Positions 1 to 6,010 are shown, counted from the first letter of the stretch. The stretch is DNA of 11,144 bases from Candidatus Brocadiia bacterium (GCA_020062035.1 JAGUXD010000051.1:1-11144); one strand, 5' to 3'. Notes: generated by a model from the letters alone, not told the origin. Numbers and translations are program-made.

Positions 1-165
1 GATATTGAGGCACGTCGGAACACAGAGATAGATTTTCTTAACAAGAAGATAGTGGAATATGCTAAAGAAAAGAATATTGAGGTTCCTTGTAATGAAGTTC
101 TTGTAAAACTTATTAAGGGGATAGAGAAATCATTACAAACTTCCAAAGAGGCCGTTCAGAAATGA
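1..165 (+). CDS. panE: 2-dehydropantoate 2-reductase, C-terminal end (5' partial)
   Basis: Frame 1 is open from the window edge to a TGA at 163-165 and gives the last 54 residues. The segment DIEARRNTEIDFLNKKIVEY, followed by a KNIEVPCNEVL stretch and a final LIKGIEKS helix, matches the all-helical C-terminal domain of ApbA/PanE ketopantoate reductases. In that family a (Q)DIEAxRxTEID helix is followed by G-x-P-x-P-x-N. The enzyme reduces 2-dehydropantoate to pantoate with NADPH in coenzyme A synthesis, in the cytoplasm. The NADPH-binding Rossmann half lies outside the window, so catalytic residues cannot be checked. Some PanE paralogues act on other 2-oxo acids, so the family call is firmer than the exact substrate. 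The gene converges on the ACT-domain gene, with a 56-base gap between stop codons. Confidence 0.8.
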   Translation, partial: DIEARRNTEIDFLNKKIVEYAKEKNIEVPCNEVLVKLIKGIEKSLQTSKEAVQK

Positions 166-181
166 ATTTTTGAACCTATCT

Positions 182-199
182 ATCCCGCTGAGGCAGGAT
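182..199 (-). other. Short hairpin between convergent panE and ACT-protein genes
   Basis: The bases 182-188 and 193-199 can pair around a TGAG loop. One position is a C-A mismatch on the plus strand but a G-U wobble on the minus strand, so the hairpin suits a minus-strand transcript better. It lies just past the stop of the ACT-protein gene. No U-run follows on either strand, so it is at most a weak or factor-dependent 3' end. The adjacent 201-220 stretch is unusually GC-rich for the region. Confidence 0.3.
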
Positions 200-221
200 G
201 CCCGCTTCGCCGCCGCCCCCA

Positions 222-677
222 TTAACGTCTTGACCGGGGTGCACGGAGATTAGGAACAAGTTTTTCTCTTTTTCGTGAGGTGTTTTCCTCCATAACCTTT
301 CTTGCCTGTTCTAAATAAGGAACCTGAAAGACCGCGATGGCGCGTCCAGCCGAACCCCCAGTAGTGCAATAGGCACATTCAATATTTATATGTGAACGAT
401 TTAGTTGCTCTGCAAGACCAGCAAATGCGCCGGGACGATTGGGTATCTCTACTGCAATTACATTGTTTTCAATTACCACAACATCAAACCGTTTCAAAAC
501 GGTTCTGGTTAAATCTGGTTTCTCAACGACCATCCGCATTATATCCTGCCCGCCGGAGTTAATGATTATTAACGCTTTAATATTAATCTTTTCGTTTGCT
601 AAACCACGGGCGATGTTTGCTAATACGCCGGGCTTATTTACGCCCGAAACACTAAATTGTTTTTCAATCTGTGTCAT
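222..677 (-). CDS. Tandem ACT-domain amino-acid-binding protein
   Basis: A 151-residue protein with two ACT domains and no catalytic domain. The first spans about residues 5-66, with the loop VNKPGVLANIARGLA. The second spans about 72-135, with IPNRPGAFAGLAEQL. These N/D-x-P-G-x-L/F loops form the ligand site in ACT domains. Such stand-alone double ACT proteins are thought to be small cytoplasmic amino-acid sensors; the ligand here is unknown. The basic tail after residue 135 is not part of either domain and is encoded in locally GC-rich DNA, so it may be poorly conserved. The ATG at 677 is supported by AAAGGAG at 684-690, six bases upstream. Its own promoter-like sequence overlaps the end of the radical SAM gene, so it can be expressed separately from that operon, although read-through from it is also possible. 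Confidence 0.82.
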   Translation of the reverse strand: MTQIEKQFSVSGVNKPGVLANIARGLANEKINIKALIIINSGGQDIMRMVVEKPDLTRTVLKRFDVVVIENNVIAVEIPNRPGAFAGLAEQLNRSHINIECAYCTTGGSAGRAIAVFQVPYLEQARKVMEENTSRKREKLVPNLRAPRSRR

Positions 678-700
678 CTTTTACTCCTTTCAACATTATT

Positions 701-729
701 ATTCTATCATATCAATTATATAAAATCAA
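701..729 (-). promoter_or_regulatory. Sigma70-like promoter for the ACT-domain gene
   Basis: On the minus strand TTGATT (724-729) and TAGAAT (701-706) are separated by 17 bases, close to the sigma70 consensus. The predicted start falls near 694, leaving a short leader that contains the AAAGGAG ribosome site. The -35 box lies inside the last codons of the radical SAM gene. Confidence 0.6.
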
Positions 730-1742
730 GAAAAACATCTTTTTATCGCATAAGCGTTCCGACAGGCCTCCGGTGATGGTTTATAAATAGAGCCGGTTTC
801 TAAATAATCAAGTCCTGGACATTGGCGACAATATAGCAAAAGTTCACATCTGTAACATTGCTTTTTCTTGCTTATGGAATACCGACGAATCCGATTCAAT
901 AATCTTGAGTTCCGCCAGATTTTTTCAAAAGAACTATCAAGAATATTCCCACTGCTACAAGGCATCTGAATACAGGGATATACATCACCATAGGAATTGA
1001 TGGCACAAGAAGAACGGGCAAAAGAACAAGGATAATAATAAGACTGATGTTGGATTTGAGCCGAAGTATGTAGTTTTTTATAGACCATTTCTAGGTCTTC
1101 ATCTGACAGCCGTGATTTGGTTGGAAACATATTACCATCATCACGTGGGGTAATAATCGGGTCTATATCATAAGAAACATTCAATTCCCGAGATAATTTG
1201 AGCATCCTTGATAAATCGGCAATATTTTCTTTCATCAGAATATACTTAAAACGGATATTCAGTCCGGCTTCTTTTAATCTTTTTACACCTTCTATACTTC
1301 TTTCGTATGAGTTTTCGGTTTGGGTAATATAATTATGGATTCTGGCATCTGCGCCATAAATACTGATATGCACCTGCATTATACTCAAAGAAAATAATCT
1401 CTTGGCTATTTCTTTTGTGATAAGAGTGCCGTTAGTAAAGATTTGCAATGCCATATTAGCATTGATTGCCTTCTGGCAGATTTCAAGAAAATGAGGGTGT
1501 ATTAATGGCTCCCCCCCAGAAATAGTAAGAAAAAGACAACCTGTCTTATGTAATTCTTCTAATAAATCCCGAATTCTTAAAAGAGACATTTCTTTTCGCT
1601 GGGGATATTCCACTCTATAACAGTGCCGACAATTAAGATTACAATGACGCGTCAACTCCAACAGGACCGACAAAGGAATTAAAGATTCGTCTGCTTTTGT
1701 CGTTATTTCTTCTATAATTAAAGGTTCCATATGAATACCCAC
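726..1742 (-). CDS. Radical SAM/SPASM peptide-maturase-like enzyme
   Basis: A 338-residue enzyme. The radical SAM cluster motif CNLNCRHC has Cys34, Cys38 and Cys41, and the SAM-binding GGEP is at 76-79. The C-terminus carries a SPASM domain that would hold auxiliary Fe-S clusters. Its Cys246-x5-Gly-x4-Cys257 is followed by Cys296, Cys299, Cys305, Cys308 and Cys327, matching the seven-Cys SPASM pattern. Related proteins (PqqE, AlbA, anaerobic sulfatase maturases) install cross-links or oxidise side chains on peptides and proteins, often with a PqqD-type partner. Such a partner is encoded directly upstream here. GTG at 1742 has GAGG eight bases before it; an alternative ATG at 1730 would remove four residues. 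It is the last gene of the operon. The fold and cofactor are clear, but the reaction and substrate are inferred from the neighbouring peptide gene. Confidence 0.9.
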   Translation of the reverse strand: MGIHMEPLIIEEITTKADESLIPLSVLLELTRHCNLNCRHCYRVEYPQRKEMSLLRIRDLLEELHKTGCLFLTISGGEPLIHPHFLEICQKAINANMALQIFTNGTLITKEIAKRLFSLSIMQVHISIYGADARIHNYITQTENSYERSIEGVKRLKEAGLNIRFKYILMKENIADLSRMLKLSRELNVSYDIDPIITPRDDGNMFPTKSRLSDEDLEMVYKKLHTSAQIQHQSYYYPCSFARSSCAINSYGDVYPCIQMPCSSGNILDSSFEKIWRNSRLLNRIRRYSISKKKQCYRCELLLYCRQCPGLDYLETGSIYKPSPEACRNAYAIKRCFS

Positions 1743-1745
1743 TTC

Positions 1746-2042
1746 TTACGCCTCTGGGGTAGGGGACTTTTCAGATATTTTTATTAGATGATTCTCTAAA
1801 AGTGTCTCAAGAAACTGAGGAATTTCTCTTTGAGCAACGGCTAAATCCACCTCGTATTCTTCTGCCACTGAGTCTACTATTTCATCAAGCGAGGGTTTTT
1901 TATCCAGATACTCCCAGATATAAGAACCAACTTCATTCAGTTGATGAAGAAGCCGGTCCTTAGTGTCCACGATTACTACACTGTCTTCAATTCGTTGAAA
2001 AGGAAAATATGTTCTTTCTATTAAAGTGTTTGATTTTAGCAT
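1746..2042 (-). CDS. PqqD-family peptide chaperone (RiPP recognition element)
   Basis: A 98-residue protein with the PqqD pattern. A beta-rich start carries VVIVDTKDRLLHQLNEVGSY at about 22-41, then comes IWEYLDKKPSLDEIVDSVAE (42-61), and a winged-helix-like C-terminal half contains the EYEVD and FLETLLENHLI segments. In PQQ and many RiPP pathways this fold binds the leader peptide and presents it to the radical SAM enzyme. Here the radical SAM/SPASM gene begins three bases after its stop. The ATG at 2042 directly abuts the stop of the peptidase gene. An AAGGAGG at 2049-2055, six bases before the ATG, lies within that gene's last codons, so translation is likely coupled and strong. The family call is secure; binding to the 49-residue peptide is inference. 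Confidence 0.88.
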   Translation of the reverse strand: MLKSNTLIERTYFPFQRIEDSVVIVDTKDRLLHQLNEVGSYIWEYLDKKPSLDEIVDSVAEEYEVDLAVAQREIPQFLETLLENHLIKISEKSPTPEA

Positions 2043-2423
2043 TTAATGCCTCCTTGTTATCTGCCATGGGATTAAACAAAGTGAAACAAATAATTTCAGG
2101 AAATTAGTTAAGTGATTTTCTACAGAGAACATTTTATTATTTCTGATAATACTCACCACTTTACCTGAAAACTTTTCTGATTTCATTCGTTCGATGTATG
2201 AAAGAGAATCTCCTTTAAGAACCAATCTCCTCTGATAAAAGTCTTTCCAGATTAAACGATGGACACATAATCGTTTATCTGCGAAGTGGAAACCAACCGC
2301 AACGACATCACCTACTTTCGTATCTTCAAGAAAACAGGGTTTTATCAAAATATAATCACCGTTCCTGATAAAAGGGCGCATACTGCTTCCTGAGACTCTG
2401 ATAACTAAATTATTCATTCCCAT
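2043..2423 (-). CDS. S24/S26-family peptidase without N-terminal signal anchor
   Basis: A 126-residue protein with the signal-peptidase/LexA-type serine peptidase fold. SGSSMRP at 11-17 carries the likely nucleophile Ser14. NGDYILIKP follows, then VGDVVAV at 37-43, and VHRL gives His55 at the position of the general base. LKGDS at 69-73 matches the GD box. A His instead of Lys base is typical of the SipW/eukaryotic-signal-peptidase branch (S26B), so I infer a Ser-His mechanism. Ordinary signal peptidases start with a membrane anchor, but here the Ser box begins at residue 11. The only hydrophobic stretch is near the C-terminus (about 108-120), which could be a tail anchor. The gene overlaps the kinase stop by 14 bases and has no clear Shine-Dalgarno, which suggests translational coupling. 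Leader-peptide cleavage is inferred from context. Confidence 0.8.
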   Translation of the reverse strand: MGMNNLVIRVSGSSMRPFIRNGDYILIKPCFLEDTKVGDVVAVGFHFADKRLCVHRLIWKDFYQRRLVLKGDSLSYIERMKSEKFSGKVVSIIRNNKMFSVENHLTNFLKLFVSLCLIPWQITRRH

Positions 2424-3234
2424 TTTGAATAACTTTTTTCATTATTATTTGGTAAGGCGTATTTTTTTTAAGGAATATCTGGTAAAAAGGAATCTTCAGT
2501 AAGATACGGCTAATAAGCCATAATAGTTTTTGAATATCTTTATTCTGATTCCCAAAGAACAAAGTCAATTTAAGTAATCTTCTTATTGCCTGTAATGGAG
2601 GAATTTCTTTCAGCATCTTCTTTCTGTCGTCATATTTATTTTTAGCGAGGAAGAATATACCCTGTAATTGAGAGGAAATAGGTTGACCCGGCTTCTGGAA
2701 TTCGCCCCAGAAAGGAGTGCTTATAATATAAACCTTTTTATTTTGTATTCTTATGGCGACCAATTCATCGCTTAACAGGTCTGAATAAGGGGCTTTTTTC
2801 GCTAATGTCGTCTTACCGCTTCCACTTGCACCGGGAAAAAGATACCCTCTGTTTTTATAACGAACCGCACAAGCGTGAATTAAAAAACCGCTTTCTAATA
2901 TTAGTAATTGAGAAAAAAGTAACCTGAGTAAGGTATCAAAATTATAAATATTTTCTTCTACTATCCCTTTACCACACCAGAGTCCGTTTTTTCTGGATAA
3001 TCTACACTCAAACCCCTCGCCTTTTACTAATAATCTCTTATTATGGCCGGTGATTGAAGGAACAATATTTGAGTTACAATAAGAGGATGTACGAATGCTT
3101 AAATCAATATTTATCTTATCTAGATCAGATAAAAATCTCTGATATCGCTCTTTAATTTTATTGTAGAATCCAGGGTCAGATTGAAGATTTATTTTAGAGT
3201 GAATCCCACAGATATTAAGAGAGAAAAGAGCCAT
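2410..3234 (-). CDS. HPr kinase (HprK)-like P-loop kinase
   Basis: With the ATG at 3234 this is a 274-residue protein. It has a P-loop GASGSGKTT (135-143), a preceding LIHACAV segment resembling the HprK strand before the P-loop, and LLSDELVAI (153-161), which supplies acidic residues at the metal-binding position. TPFWGEFQKP follows and is typical of HprK-related kinases in peptide-modification cassettes. Classical HprK phosphorylates Ser46 of HPr, but no HPr gene is present. HprK homologues are known to phosphorylate lasso-peptide C-termini, so phosphorylation of the neighbouring peptide is plausible. The frame is open further upstream to a TTG at 3306 and an ATG at 3276, but both lie inside the 49-codon gene and lack a Shine-Dalgarno. 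The chosen start follows that gene's stop by 14 bases and also has a poor site, so low-level expression or coupling is likely. The C-terminal 50 residues are hydrophobic and basic. Confidence 0.8.
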   Translation of the reverse strand: MALFSLNICGIHSKINLQSDPGFYNKIKERYQRFLSDLDKINIDLSIRTSSYCNSNIVPSITGHNKRLLVKGEGFECRLSRKNGLWCGKGIVEENIYNFDTLLRLLFSQLLILESGFLIHACAVRYKNRGYLFPGASGSGKTTLAKKAPYSDLLSDELVAIRIQNKKVYIISTPFWGEFQKPGQPISSQLQGIFFLAKNKYDDRKKMLKEIPPLQAIRRLLKLTLFFGNQNKDIQKLLWLISRILLKIPFYQIFLKKNTPYQIIMKKVIQNGNE

Positions 3235-3248
3235 ATTTTCTGAATAGT

Positions 3249-3398
3249 TTATGAAGTTTTCAGTTTTCTCAGGCATGCGGCTGTAGTGAGTTTGGTTTTT
3301 CCGCAAGCCAGAGCGTTTCCTTCAAAGATTTTTTCAGTGCGAATACGAGGCGTTTGATACCGCTTTTTACCCTTTGATTCCTTTTTATTTTTGGTCAT
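3249..3398 (-). CDS. Candidate RiPP precursor peptide, 49 aa
   Basis: A 49-codon gene (ATG at 3396-3398, TAA at 3249-3251) inside the operon. An AAGGAGG sequence sits six to seven bases before the ATG, within the last codons of the HEAT gene, and is the strongest ribosome site of the operon. The first 13 residues are Lys-rich. Residues 14-26 read YQTPRIRTEKIFE, a leader-like segment. Residues 29-32 are A-L-A-C, an AxA signal-peptidase-type motif before Cys32. The tail after Ala31 is 18 residues with Cys32 and Cys42, four Thr, one Ser and five basic residues. From memory this resembles short Y..P.I..E.IFE..ALACGK peptides next to radical SAM/PqqD genes in other bacteria, which I could not check. 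It overlaps the HEAT gene by 14 bases. I infer that it is the substrate of the flanking enzymes. Confidence 0.8.
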   Translation of the reverse strand: MTKNKKESKGKKRYQTPRIRTEKIFEGNALACGKTKLTTAACLRKLKTS

Positions 3399-4080
3399 CT
3401 TTTTCCTCCTTTTTTTTGGAGTTATTGATGGAGTTAATAATTTTTATGGATTCTAAAGCTGATTGACGAACCCGTTCTGATGTATCCGTCTCTGCCACTT
3501 TCTGAAGAATCTCAACAAAATTACGGTCGTTCAATCTGCCCAAAGCCCAGGCAGCGTTTTCTCTAACAAAATGACCATGGTCTTTCTCAAGTAATTCCAC
3601 AAATAAATCAGCCAGGTCAATCTGGCACATTCTTCCTAATACTCTGGTTGAGAAAGCCCGAACCCGTTCATTTTCACCCTCTAATACTAATTTACGCAAG
3701 AACGGGATTGCCTCATTTCCATATGATTTAATAGAAAGGTCTAATTGTTTAATCTGCTGAATATTCTTGGTGATAATTGCCTGTCGCCAGGTATTTATCA
3801 ATTGGCCGAGTTGTCGTTCTCTGGACGCTACGGTTTCGTCTTTAGGAAAATCCGTCTCTGCCTTGCTCTTATCTGGCGATAGAGTATTCGGATAATCACT
3901 GAGTGGATGTGGAGAGGCAATATTTTCATCATTAGTTTTTATATATTGAATTCCCTGTTTATCCGATAATTTAGAAGTTTTCCCGGACGGTTTGACTTGG
4001 GAATAAAGATAGATAAAAAATATTATCGCACAGGCACAAATGAGAAAAGAACCGATTATCATTATCCTTTTATAACTCAT
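3385..4080 (-). CDS. Membrane-anchored HEAT-repeat protein
   Basis: A 231-residue protein. Residues 7-27 form one strong transmembrane segment after a Lys/Arg-containing start, predicting N-in topology with the bulk outside the cytoplasmic membrane. A polar, Ser/Pro/Asp-rich linker (28-85) follows. Residues about 120-216 form HEAT/PBS-lyase-like helical repeats, with repeated units around ERVRAFSTRVLGRM, HFVRENAAWALGRL and ERVRQSALESI. Such repeats bind proteins or peptides. The tail after 220 is strongly charged. It is the first gene of the operon and its end overlaps the 49-codon peptide gene. It may anchor or receive the peptide, or may simply share the promoter; this is inference. There is no Shine-Dalgarno before the ATG at 4080, and the promoter suggests a nearly leaderless mRNA. 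Met7 is an alternative start but would remove the positive N-terminus. Confidence 0.75.
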   Translation of the reverse strand: MSYKRIMIIGSFLICACAIIFFIYLYSQVKPSGKTSKLSDKQGIQYIKTNDENIASPHPLSDYPNTLSPDKSKAETDFPKDETVASRERQLGQLINTWRQAIITKNIQQIKQLDLSIKSYGNEAIPFLRKLVLEGENERVRAFSTRVLGRMCQIDLADLFVELLEKDHGHFVRENAAWALGRLNDRNFVEILQKVAETDTSERVRQSALESIKIINSINNSKKKEEKDDQK

Positions 4081-4086
4081 TATTAT

Positions 4087-4114
4087 ATTATATCATCACC
4101 TGTAAAAACTTCAA
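4087..4114 (-). promoter_or_regulatory. Sigma70-like promoter for the minus-strand operon
   Basis: On the minus strand TTGAAG (4109-4114) is followed after 16 bases by TATAAT (4087-4092). The expected transcription start is about at the ATG of the HEAT-repeat gene (4080), so the message may have no leader. A second TATAAT, shifted five bases downstream, overlaps the first. Confidence 0.5.
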
Positions 4115-4124
4115 GTTTTCTTGA
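4111..4124. promoter_or_regulatory. Inverted repeat between divergent promoters (possible operator)
   Basis: TCAAG-TTTT-CTTGA is a perfect five-base inverted repeat. Its left arm overlaps the minus-strand -35 box and its right arm overlaps the plus-strand -35 box, a position where one regulator could control both operons. It is short and could be chance. It is not a terminator, because no stable GC stem is present. Confidence 0.35.
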
Positions 4125-4150
4125 CTTGGTTATATGAAAGATAGTATAAA
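4121..4150 (+). promoter_or_regulatory. Sigma70-like promoter for the phosphate-transport genes
   Basis: TTGACT (4121-4126) and TATAAA (4145-4150) are separated by 18 bases. The expected start is near 4157, leaving a short leader with AAGGAG at 4177-4182 before the ATG at 4190. No convincing Pho box is visible. Confidence 0.5.
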
Positions 4151-4189
4151 TCTTGGGATTTTTTATTACTAATAAAAAGGAGAATAAAT

Positions 4190-4837
4190 ATGTTAGGTTC
4201 AATTATCGGTAGTAAAGATAAGGTGTTTTATGATTTGTTTGAAAAGGCGGCTGTTCGTATCTGTGAAGGAGCAAATACGTTATATAATTTTCTTGTTGCC
4301 ATTGGTAATAAATCGCCTGTTAACATTACCGAGGAAGCCAAAAAGATAAAGGATATTGAACATGCCTGTGATACGATTACCCACGAGACTATAGAAACGC
4401 TTAACCGAACTTTTGTTACACCAATTGACCGGGAAGATATCCATCTTTTAATTACTAAAATGGACGATATTATGGACCTGATGGATAGTGCGGCCAGTCG
4501 TATCGCACTGTATAAAATAGAAACTATTACTCCAGAAGCAGTTTCTTTTGCTGAAATATTGAAAAAGGGATGTGAAATCCTCAAACATAGTATTAACAGT
4601 ATGAGGCATATAAAAAATTACCGCGAAATTATTTCTCACTGTGTCCAGATTCATACATTAGAAAACGAAGGCGACCAACTGCTTCATAAAGCAATGGTAA
4701 ATCTCTTTGAAAAAGAAAAGGATAATCCTATCTATGTAATCAAATGGAAAGAAATCTATGAGAATCTGGAAGTTGCTACAGACCGTTGTGAAGATGTTGC
4801 TAATATCATTGAAGGCATCGTCCTTAAGTATGCTTAG
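4190..4837 (+). CDS. DUF47/PhoU-like phosphate transport accessory protein
   Basis: A 215-residue, all-helical cytoplasmic protein of the DUF47 (PhoU_div) family. It begins with LGSIIGSKDKVFYDLFEKAA. Acidic metal-binding-type motifs follow, including IEHACDTITHETIETLNRTF (about 50-70), PIDREDIHLLITKMDDIMD and ATDRCEDVANIIEGIVLKYA at the C-terminus. Members are encoded next to PiT permeases and are thought to modulate low-affinity phosphate uptake. The PiT gene follows immediately here. The ATG has AAGGAG seven bases upstream and a plausible promoter further upstream. Length and start agree with the family. No transmembrane segment is seen. Confidence 0.9.
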   Translation: MLGSIIGSKDKVFYDLFEKAAVRICEGANTLYNFLVAIGNKSPVNITEEAKKIKDIEHACDTITHETIETLNRTFVTPIDREDIHLLITKMDDIMDLMDSAASRIALYKIETITPEAVSFAEILKKGCEILKHSINSMRHIKNYREIISHCVQIHTLENEGDQLLHKAMVNLFEKEKDNPIYVIKWKEIYENLEVATDRCEDVANIIEGIVLKYA

Positions 4838-4866
4838 TGGTTTTGTGTCTTTGTGGTGAGATAACT

Positions 4867-5886
4867 ATGGAAATTTCATTCGGACTAATTATCGTTCTTT
4901 TACTGATTCTCTGGGCGGAGTTTGTCAACGGCTGGACCGATGCGCCCAATGCCATTGCCACGGCCGTATCTACACGGGTGCTCTCTCCTATTCAGGCCGT
5001 GACAATGGCCGCCACCTTAAACTTGGCCGGCGTATTATTAGCTGGCACCGCGGTAGCAATGACCATCGGCAAAGGTATTATTGACCCCTCAGTGGTAAAT
5101 CTGACTACGATTGCCGCCGGAATGTTAGGAATTATTATCTTCTCTACCGTGGCTTGGTATTTTGGATTACCGACCAGCGAGTCACACGCTTTAGTTTCTG
5201 GCTTAGCCGGGGCCGGGTTGGCCCAATTCGGTACATCTGCGCTAATTTGGGCCGGTTGGCAAAAAGTGTTAATCGGGTTATTATTTTCTACTTTTCTCGG
5301 ATTTATCAGCGGACTGGTTTTGATGCTTATTATTTATCGGATTTTTGCCAGAGTCAGAGTACACCTATCTACCGTGCGGGGATTATTTAAGAAATTACAG
5401 ATATTTTCGTCTGCTTTCGTATCTTTCAGTCACGGGACTAACGATGGGCAAAAATTTATCGGCGTATTTGTCCTTGCGCTCACCTTAGGGGACGTTATCC
5501 CGATGGAAACTTTCAAGGACAAATCATTTCAGGTGCCTTTCTGGATTATTCTTACCTGTGCTTTAACAATGGGGGTAGGTACCTTTATCGGTGGCTGGCG
5601 GATTATTAAGACAATGGGATTCGGGATAACCAAACTTGAGCCGGTCCATGGCTTCGCCGCAGAGACCGGTGCGGCGACGACCATTGAGTTAGCCAGCCGA
5701 TTGGGTATTCCCCTTTCTACGACGCATACGATTAATACCGGGATAATGGGTGTGGGTTCAACCAAACGATTCTCGGCCGTCCGCTGGGGAGTAACCAGAC
5801 AGATTGTGACGGCATGGATATTAACCTTTCCGTGTTGTGGACTAATTGCCTTCCTGACTACAAAATTAGTCATCTGGTTTAGCTGA
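4867..5886 (+). CDS. pit: PiT-family inorganic phosphate permease
   Basis: An inner-membrane phosphate:cation symporter of 339 residues with about ten hydrophobic segments. The two PiT half-signatures are visible: NGWTDAPNAIATAVSTRVLS (21-40) in the first half and SFSHGTNDGQKFIGV (186-200) in the second. PTSESHALVSGLAGAG (102-117) and PLSTTHTINTGIMGVGSTKR (282-301) are the paired re-entrant regions expected of the duplicated fold. The ATG at 4867 is chosen because GGTGAG lies six bases before it. An in-frame GTG at 4837 would add ten non-conserved residues and overlap the upstream stop. The DUF47 gene 29 bases upstream is the usual partner, so the two form an operon. The counter-ion (H+ or Na+) cannot be told. 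Sampled stretches look more GC-rich than the minus-strand operon on the other side of the promoter region. Confidence 0.92.
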   Translation: MEISFGLIIVLLLILWAEFVNGWTDAPNAIATAVSTRVLSPIQAVTMAATLNLAGVLLAGTAVAMTIGKGIIDPSVVNLTTIAAGMLGIIIFSTVAWYFGLPTSESHALVSGLAGAGLAQFGTSALIWAGWQKVLIGLLFSTFLGFISGLVLMLIIYRIFARVRVHLSTVRGLFKKLQIFSSAFVSFSHGTNDGQKFIGVFVLALTLGDVIPMETFKDKSFQVPFWIILTCALTMGVGTFIGGWRIIKTMGFGITKLEPVHGFAAETGAATTIELASRLGIPLSTTHTINTGIMGVGSTKRFSAVRWGVTRQIVTAWILTFPCCGLIAFLTTKLVIWFS

Positions 5887-6010
5887 GATTATGTTCTCCA
5901 GATTAAATAGACGGCTGAAGAAAATAAATCTGAAGCATATTTTCCTATGAGTTGTGTGGACATCCGCATTAATATCGGTGTATATCTATTTATAATAGTA
6001 GGAATCCACC

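Noticed and set aside
439-723. Plus-strand open frame opposite the ACT-domain gene
   Set aside because: It is antisense to a well-supported tandem ACT protein and has no ribosome site or recognisable domain.
3235-3306. Longer N-terminus of the HprK-like kinase from TTG 3306 or ATG 3276
   Set aside because: Both starts lie within the peptide gene, have no Shine-Dalgarno, and add residues unlike the kinase family. The family-like sequence begins after the ATG at 3234.
3385-4080. HEAT protein as a lipoprotein via the Cys residues near position 15
   Set aside because: The residues before the Cys do not form a good lipobox and the hydrophobic stretch continues beyond it, favouring a transmembrane anchor.
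4837-4866. GTG start for the phosphate permease overlapping the DUF47 stop
   Set aside because: It adds ten residues with no family match, while the ATG at 4867 has a GGTGAG site and begins at the first membrane helix.
5899-5932. CAGATT...AATCTG inverted repeat as terminator of the phosphate genes
   Set aside because: The loop is 22 bases, the stem is AT-rich and no T-run follows.
5891-5950. 19-codon plus-strand frame after the phosphate permease
   Set aside because: It has no clear ribosome site. Its basic residues could suggest a gene remnant, but nothing supports it.
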